NCBI RefSeq assembly: GCF_024300625.1
Contig: NZ_CP101322.1
Location: forward strand, 447,992-511,991
Reading direction: 5' to 3'
DNA: 64,000 bases
Source of the DNA: Halovivax gelatinilyticus
Lineage (GTDB): Archaea; Halobacteriota; Halobacteria; Halobacteriales; Natrialbaceae
The notes below the pieces were generated by a model, which worked only from the letters and a program-made list of their open reading frames with translations, had not been told where the DNA came from and searched no databases. Both the position numbers and the translations under genes were made by a program. Shown here in pieces: positions 59,762 to 64,000 of this stretch (its first letter is position 1; every line of letters begins with the position of its first letter).

Positions 59762-60915
59762 CTGCCGTGCGAAATCGGGAGTTCGACGGCGTCCGACTCG
59801 GTGTCCCCGGCCACCGCTTCGTACGTTCTTAGGTACTGGTCCGCGACGGCCTCCCAGCTCATCGACTCAGCGATGGTTCGCGAGATCCGCCCGTGCTCGA
59901 CTCGCAAGTTGCGGTCGCGGTCGTACGCCAATAGCGCCGAGGCGATCGCGTCGGAATCGCCAGACCCGACGACGATCCCGTTTCCGTCTATCAGCTCCGC
60001 GGCGCCGCCGGTGTCGGTCATCACGACGGGGAGCCCGGCCGCCATCGCCTCCAACACCGTGTTGCTCATCCCCTCGTTTTTCGAGGGAAGGACGAACACG
60101 TCCGCGGACTCGTAGTAGTCGTGAATCTCCTCGTGTGGGACGTACCCCGCGAACGTCACCCGATCGTCGATGCCCAGGCGAACCGCGCGTTGGCGGAGCG
60201 CCGCCGAACGGTCCCCGTCGCCGACGACGGTGAGCGAGACGTCGAGGTCGGCGACCGCTTCGAGGAGGTACCGAATCCCCTTTCGCTCGATCAACCGCGA
60301 GACGCACAGCACGCACATCGGTTCGTCGGGGTCGGTCCGGCCCGCGTGATCGGCCGGTTCGAACTCTTCGACGGCCACGCCGTTCGGGATGACGTCGATC
60401 GGAACGTCCGCGGTTTCTAGCGCCAGGTCGCGTAACCCGGAAGAGTTCGCCACCACCGCCTCCGCGTCCCGCCAGATCCGTCTGATGAGCGGTTTCAAAA
60501 GGACGTACTGCGCCGCGAACCGGTCGTTGTAGCCGGGGACGTCGCTCCCGCGGAGGGCGACGACGTACGGGAGGCCGAGGAGTCTGGCGATGATGCCGCT
60601 CGGCACCCCGAACCACGCGTGGACGACGTCGTAGTCGTTCTGGTTCGAGAGCGATCGCGCTTTGCGATACGCCCGCCAGCTGTACCGGAGGATCTCGGCC
60701 TGTGTCCAGTAGTGAACCGCCTCCTTGCCGACGTCCAGTCGGATGACGCGGACGTCGTCGCCGAACCGTTCTTCGCGGTACCCCTCGGGCGACGAGGTGA
60801 CGAGATCGACGGCGACGCCGGAGCGGTCTGCGAGCGCCGAGAGCAGATACTCGTTCGCGTTGGCCGCGCCGCCGCCGAGCGGAGGAAACTCGTAGTTACA
60901 CATCAGGACGCGCAC
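59758..60915 (-). CDS. family 4 glycosyltransferase
   Basis: This 385-residue GT-B enzyme begins MRVLMCNYEFPPLGGGAANA, the standard start of many GT4 proteins with the PPxGGGA loop. The donor domain has CVLCVSRLIERKGIRYLLEA, SLTVVGDGDRSAALRQRA and KNEGMSNTVLEAMAAGLPVV with the EX7E pair. The start is a GTG at 60915 overlapping the upstream GT2 gene by 20 bases; an internal ATG at 60903 would cut off part of the conserved first strand and is less likely. It acts in the cytoplasm on a lipid-linked acceptor, in the same operon as the ATP-grasp and CapK-like genes. Confidence 0.93.
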   Translation of the reverse strand: MRVLMCNYEFPPLGGGAANANEYLLSALADRSGVAVDLVTSSPEGYREERFGDDVRVIRLDVGKEAVHYWTQAEILRYSWRAYRKARSLSNQNDYDVVHAWFGVPSGIIARLLGLPYVVALRGSDVPGYNDRFAAQYVLLKPLIRRIWRDAEAVVANSSGLRDLALETADVPIDVIPNGVAVEEFEPADHAGRTDPDEPMCVLCVSRLIERKGIRYLLEAVADLDVSLTVVGDGDRSAALRQRAVRLGIDDRVTFAGYVPHEEIHDYYESADVFVLPSKNEGMSNTVLEAMAAGLPVVMTDTGGAAELIDGNGIVVGSGDSDAIASALLAYDRDRNLRVEHGRISRTIAESMSWEAVADQYLRTYEAVAGDTESDAVELPISHGR

Positions 60916-61927
60916 CGTCGCTCACCTCCGTGATGGGGAGGACCTCCGCCGTCTCAGCTGCCGACCCCGCAGCCGGCTCCCTGGCCGCCGGCTCCAGGAC
61001 GTTCGAGACGCGGTACGTGTCCGCCTCGGAGACGGCGAAGTAGTTCTTCGCGCCGATGTCTGCCAGGATTCCGGAGAGGAAAAACTGGATCCCGAGCAGG
61101 CACATGAACACGGCGAACAGCGGCAACGCGGAATCGGAGAGGCTCACCGCGTGGACGACTTTCAGGTAGACGGAGTAGAGTCCGCCGGCGAACCCGATTC
61201 CCCCGGCGAGCAGTCCGAGCCCGCCGAAAACGTGCAGCGGGCGGCTCGAATACGATTGCCAGAACCAGACGTTTAGCATGTCGAGAAATCCCTTCGGGAG
61301 TCGACTCCAGCCGTACTTGGTCTCGCCGTTCTCGCGTTCGCGGTGGGCCACCTCGATCTCTCCGACGGCGAATCCGCGCCAGTTCAAAAGCGGGGGAATG
61401 TACCGGTGCATCTCGCCTTCGAGCCGGAGCGCCTCGGTCGCCTCGCGCCGAAACGCCTTCAACGTACATCCGAGGTCGTGCAGGTCGGTTCCGAGGAACG
61501 TTCGACGCATCACGCGGGCGACCGACGACGAGAGTCGCTTGCCGAGCGGGTCCGCGCGCTCTCGTCGCCAGCCCACGACGCAGTCGACGTCCTGGCGATC
61601 CAGCGCCTCGACCAGCCGAGGCATGTCCGCCGGGTCGTTCTGCCCATCCGCGTCCATGGTGACGATCACGTCACCGCTCGCGTAGCGAAGTCCGGCGTCG
61701 AGCGCCGCGCTCTGACCGAAGTTTGTCGCGAGCGTCACGACCGCCACGCGGTCGTCCCCCTCGTGAAGCGCTCGCAGTCGGTCGGCGCTCCCGTCGGTAG
61801 AGCCGTCGTCGACGAACACGAGTTCCCACTCGCTGGCGAACTCCTCCAGCACGTCGCGAGTCTCCCGGTAGAGCGCGTCGAGATTGCCCACCTCGTTGTA
61901 GACCGGCGACACCACCGATAGCTCCAT
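60896..61927 (-). CDS. polyprenyl-phosphate glycosyltransferase (GtrB/DPM1-like)
   Basis: This 343-residue GT2 enzyme has SVVSPVYNEVGNLDALYRET at the start, ELVFVDDGSTDGSADRLRAL for nucleotide binding, and VIVTMDADGQNDPADMPRLV with the DAD metal motif. Two C-terminal transmembrane helices lie at about 240-262 and 273-297 (LHVFGGLGLLAGGIGFAGGL and LPLFAVFMCLLGIQFFLSGI). This is the GtrB/DPM1 layout, loading a sugar on to polyprenyl phosphate. Its product would serve the two GT39-like transferases in this locus. It is the first gene of the operon leading to the ATP-grasp gene. Confidence 0.92.
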   Translation of the reverse strand: MELSVVSPVYNEVGNLDALYRETRDVLEEFASEWELVFVDDGSTDGSADRLRALHEGDDRVAVVTLATNFGQSAALDAGLRYASGDVIVTMDADGQNDPADMPRLVEALDRQDVDCVVGWRRERADPLGKRLSSSVARVMRRTFLGTDLHDLGCTLKAFRREATEALRLEGEMHRYIPPLLNWRGFAVGEIEVAHRERENGETKYGWSRLPKGFLDMLNVWFWQSYSSRPLHVFGGLGLLAGGIGFAGGLYSVYLKVVHAVSLSDSALPLFAVFMCLLGIQFFLSGILADIGAKNYFAVSEADTYRVSNVLEPAAREPAAGSAAETAEVLPITEVSDGARPDV

Positions 61928-62124
61928 GGTACGGGTTCCAGGGCCACCGGGAACAATACACTACAGACCGTTTCGGGCGGTAATTCTGATATTTTCGTCG
62001 GTAACACGCGTATATGTCGGCCGTCGAGTGAGTATCGGACGCCGCACGCGCCGGAGATGGCGGTGGCGCCGTTTCGACCGCCTGCGTTTTCCCCACCGCG
62101 GCCGGATACTCACCTCTCGACCCG

Positions 62125-62655
62125 TTACGGCGGCCCACCATCCGACCCGTCGGAGCCATGATCGATCGACGAGTGCTCGAGCAGGACGGTGAAACAGGCG
62201 GCGAACGTCGCTCCGAACACCGCGAGACCGACGAGGGACGGCCGATGCACGTAGGGGAACGGACGGGACGCGCCGTGGACGACATCCATCCAGACGGGGA
62301 TCCCGACTGCTACCGCGACGACCCAGACGACGACACCGAATCCGACGCCGAGGGCGACGCCGGTCAGGACGACCCAGGGGGCGGCCTCGAGGCCGACGCT
62401 CGACGCGAGGCCGGACGGCGAAACGACCGTCGCGAGGAGCGCGAACCCGGCGCCGGCGACCACGCTGTGACCGAGGTGTAACACCCATCCGGATGCCGAC
62501 CCGTGAAAGCCGTAGAGGTTGGCTACGGACTCCATCAAACCCGTCGCGTGGAGATAGACGCCGAGGACGACGCCCGCGAACAGGCTGGCGACGATCGTCA
62601 CCGGCAGGACGGGGCCGGCGTTCCGTACGGTCGGCCGCGCGCGTTCGACACCCAT
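62125..62655 (-). CDS. multi-helix membrane protein, unknown function
   Basis: This 176-residue protein has about five predicted helices: VLPVTIVASLFAGVVLGVYL, GWVLHLGHSVVAGAGFALLA, VVLTGVALGVGFGVVVWVVA and two more to the C terminus. It includes an IPVWMDVVHGASRPFPYVHR loop with two histidines. The composition and helix pattern resemble haloarchaeal membrane proteins of the histidine-kinase-associated or DUF6789 kind, but I cannot assign a family. The ATG at 62655 starts just before the first helix. It stands alone between the glycan operon and the gene at 62856. Confidence 0.62.
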   Translation of the reverse strand: MGVERARPTVRNAGPVLPVTIVASLFAGVVLGVYLHATGLMESVANLYGFHGSASGWVLHLGHSVVAGAGFALLATVVSPSGLASSVGLEAAPWVVLTGVALGVGFGVVVWVVAVAVGIPVWMDVVHGASRPFPYVHRPSLVGLAVFGATFAACFTVLLEHSSIDHGSDGSDGGPP

Positions 62656-62855
62656 CACGACGGTCGACGCCGGCGAGACACATAGTACGGGTGGACCAGT
62701 TTCGGAGAGAGCGAGGTCGTCTCGAACGGAGTCGGTCGAGGCGGTCGTGACACCGGGCGGGTGACGCGACGTGCGCGGACGCCGACGGCCAGTGTACCGC
62801 CCCATCGCGGGCGATTACTTATCCGTCGCGCCGTGGCGCGAACGTACCAACCCGG

Positions 62856-64000
62856 GTGTTGATCATCTCGACCTGTCCGTTGTGTCTGAGCGGAGACCGA
62901 ACCGAAGCGGGCTGTCGCGCCTGTGGACGGACCGTTCGAACGCGAAACGGCGTCCCCAGCGTCTCCAAATCGGTGCGAACCGGTTCGCGCGACGAACAGC
63001 GTCGCGAACTCGCCGAGCTCGACGTTTCCGGATCGCTCGAACCGGTGTTCCGGGCCCACCGCGAGGGCCGGCTCGACGCGGACGTCGTCGATCGTTTCTT
63101 CGAGCGACGGACGGTCGGATGGCGGGTGGAGCTCGAGGCACACGCGCGCGGTCGAGGGCTCGTGATCGGCGACCACGACGAGTGTGTCCCGCTGGCGTTC
63201 GCAGAACTGCTCGAGTCAGTCTGGGTGGCGGACACGAACCTCGCATCGCTCGAAGCCCTCGATGCCGTCGGTGAGATGGAATCCCTCGACGTCAATCCCG
63301 TCCACGCGACGATCCCGGACCTTCCGTTCCCGTCGCGGTCGTTCGACCTCGTCGTCCTCACGTGTGCCGCGAGCGAGCTACCCCAACACCTCCCGCACGT
63401 GACGCACCTGCTCGCGCCGGAGGGCCGGCTCGCCCTGGTCGTCGACGGGTGGACCCGCGAGCTGGGACTCGCATCGATGCTCGGAGTCGCGCCGCCGGCA
63501 GAAGTCGCCACCAGGGAACGAATCGGTCGGACGTGGCGATCGATGCCCACGGCGGTGACGAGACGCGTTCGTCGCAACGGTCTCGCGGTCGAACGCTCCG
63601 CGGCGTTGCTCACCCGGGGCAGACACGAGAACGAACTCGCGTTCGACGTCCGAAGCGACGAGGCCGTGTCCTGGGTGTGCGCCGAACTCGGAGCGGCCGC
63701 GGGCGATCGGTTCGAACTCCTGCGGACGCTGGCCCGTCTCGGCCAGCGGATCGGCGTGCTGTCCAGGTGTTACCCCCGATACCTGTACGTTTGTCGACGG
63801 GAGCGGGATTCGATCAACGGCGACGGTGAACCCGAAGACGGCGAACCGGCGGACGACGTGATCATCGCCGGGAAGAACCGGACGACGGTGTTGTCGCTCG
63901 ACGAAGGGGAGCTCGACCACGTACGCAAGGTACCGAACAGCCGCCGACAGGCCGTCACGAACGAGGTGGCCCGCCGGGCGACGACCGTCGCTTCGGCACA
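62856..64000 (+). CDS. zinc-ribbon plus methyltransferase-like protein, C-terminal part cut by window
   Basis: The reading frame is open from a GTG at 62856 to the end of the window (381 codons). CPLC at residues 7-10 and CRAC at 20-23 form a zinc ribbon like the one at the start of methyltransferases with a Trm112-like N terminus. A Rossmann-like region follows with RGLVIGDHDECVPLAFAELL and PFPSRSFDLVVLTCAASELP, a degenerate SAM-methyltransferase with a poor glycine motif. After about residue 335 a new segment begins, VIIAGKNRTTVLSLDEGEL and RKVPNSRRQAVTNEVARRA. Its strand-loop-lysine pattern resembles the start of an aminoglycoside-phosphotransferase-type kinase. A GATTACTTAT box lies about 40 bases upstream. 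Confidence 0.7.
   Translation, partial: MLIISTCPLCLSGDRTEAGCRACGRTVRTRNGVPSVSKSVRTGSRDEQRRELAELDVSGSLEPVFRAHREGRLDADVVDRFFERRTVGWRVELEAHARGRGLVIGDHDECVPLAFAELLESVWVADTNLASLEALDAVGEMESLDVNPVHATIPDLPFPSRSFDLVVLTCAASELPQHLPHVTHLLAPEGRLALVVDGWTRELGLASMLGVAPPAEVATRERIGRTWRSMPTAVTRRVRRNGLAVERSAALLTRGRHENELAFDVRSDEAVSWVCAELGAAAGDRFELLRTLARLGQRIGVLSRCYPRYLYVCRRERDSINGDGEPEDGEPADDVIIAGKNRTTVLSLDEGELDHVRKVPNSRRQAVTNEVARRATTVASA

Overview
This window is haloarchaeal chromosome. The GC content is high with strong GC3 bias, the predicted proteins are very acidic, many genes start leaderless about 25-30 bases after a TATA-like box, GTG starts are common, and several gene sets are archaeal hallmarks (archaeal DnaG, siroheme-dependent heme synthesis, HTH_10 and HFX_2341-type regulators). 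No rRNA, tRNA, CRISPR array or transposase was recognised. The genus cannot be fixed from the sequence alone.

Left part (1-16 kb): the start of an Hsp20 gene, a membrane GIDE-domain protein, and two MoeA genes in tandem (the second fused to a substrate-binding-like domain). Then come an HTH_10 regulator, a HAD hydrolase and small genes. A heme/siroheme block follows: pterin dehydratase, hemA, a siroheme-synthase-like dehydrogenase and a fused siroheme decarboxylase. Next are a two-gene regulator unit behind a large palindromic operator, a truncated cis-prenyltransferase divergent from a DUF92 (phytyl-phosphate-kinase-like) membrane protein, and dnaG.

Middle part (16-35 kb): a membrane-anchored HTH protein, an HFX_2341-type regulator, a one-chain fusion of a quinone-reductase-like flavodoxin and a UbiA prenyltransferase, a VOC protein, an RND exporter divergent from a conserved protein across a palindrome, valS with an unusual leader, pdxS, and several membrane or unknown proteins. 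An AT-rich islet of about 1.8 kb with two orphan exported proteins lies against the 3' end of thrB. A second, diverged copy of the thrB 3' end sits at its far edge.

Right part (35-64 kb): a long surface-glycan locus. It holds two GT2, two GT4 and two GT39-like glycosyltransferases, two O-antigen-ligase-like proteins, two flippases, three FkbM-type methyltransferases (one frameshifted), two sugar-transfer-associated ATP-grasp proteins, a CapK/PaaK-like ligase, a PIG-L deacetylase, a CarB-like ATP-grasp, and a coupled TMPK-like kinase/nucleotidyltransferase pair. Together they look able to build, modify, export and transfer a lipid-linked glycan. Gene duplication and a GC drop around 55-57.3 kb point to modular exchange inside the locus. 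The window ends inside a zinc-ribbon/methyltransferase-like protein that appears to run into a kinase-like domain.
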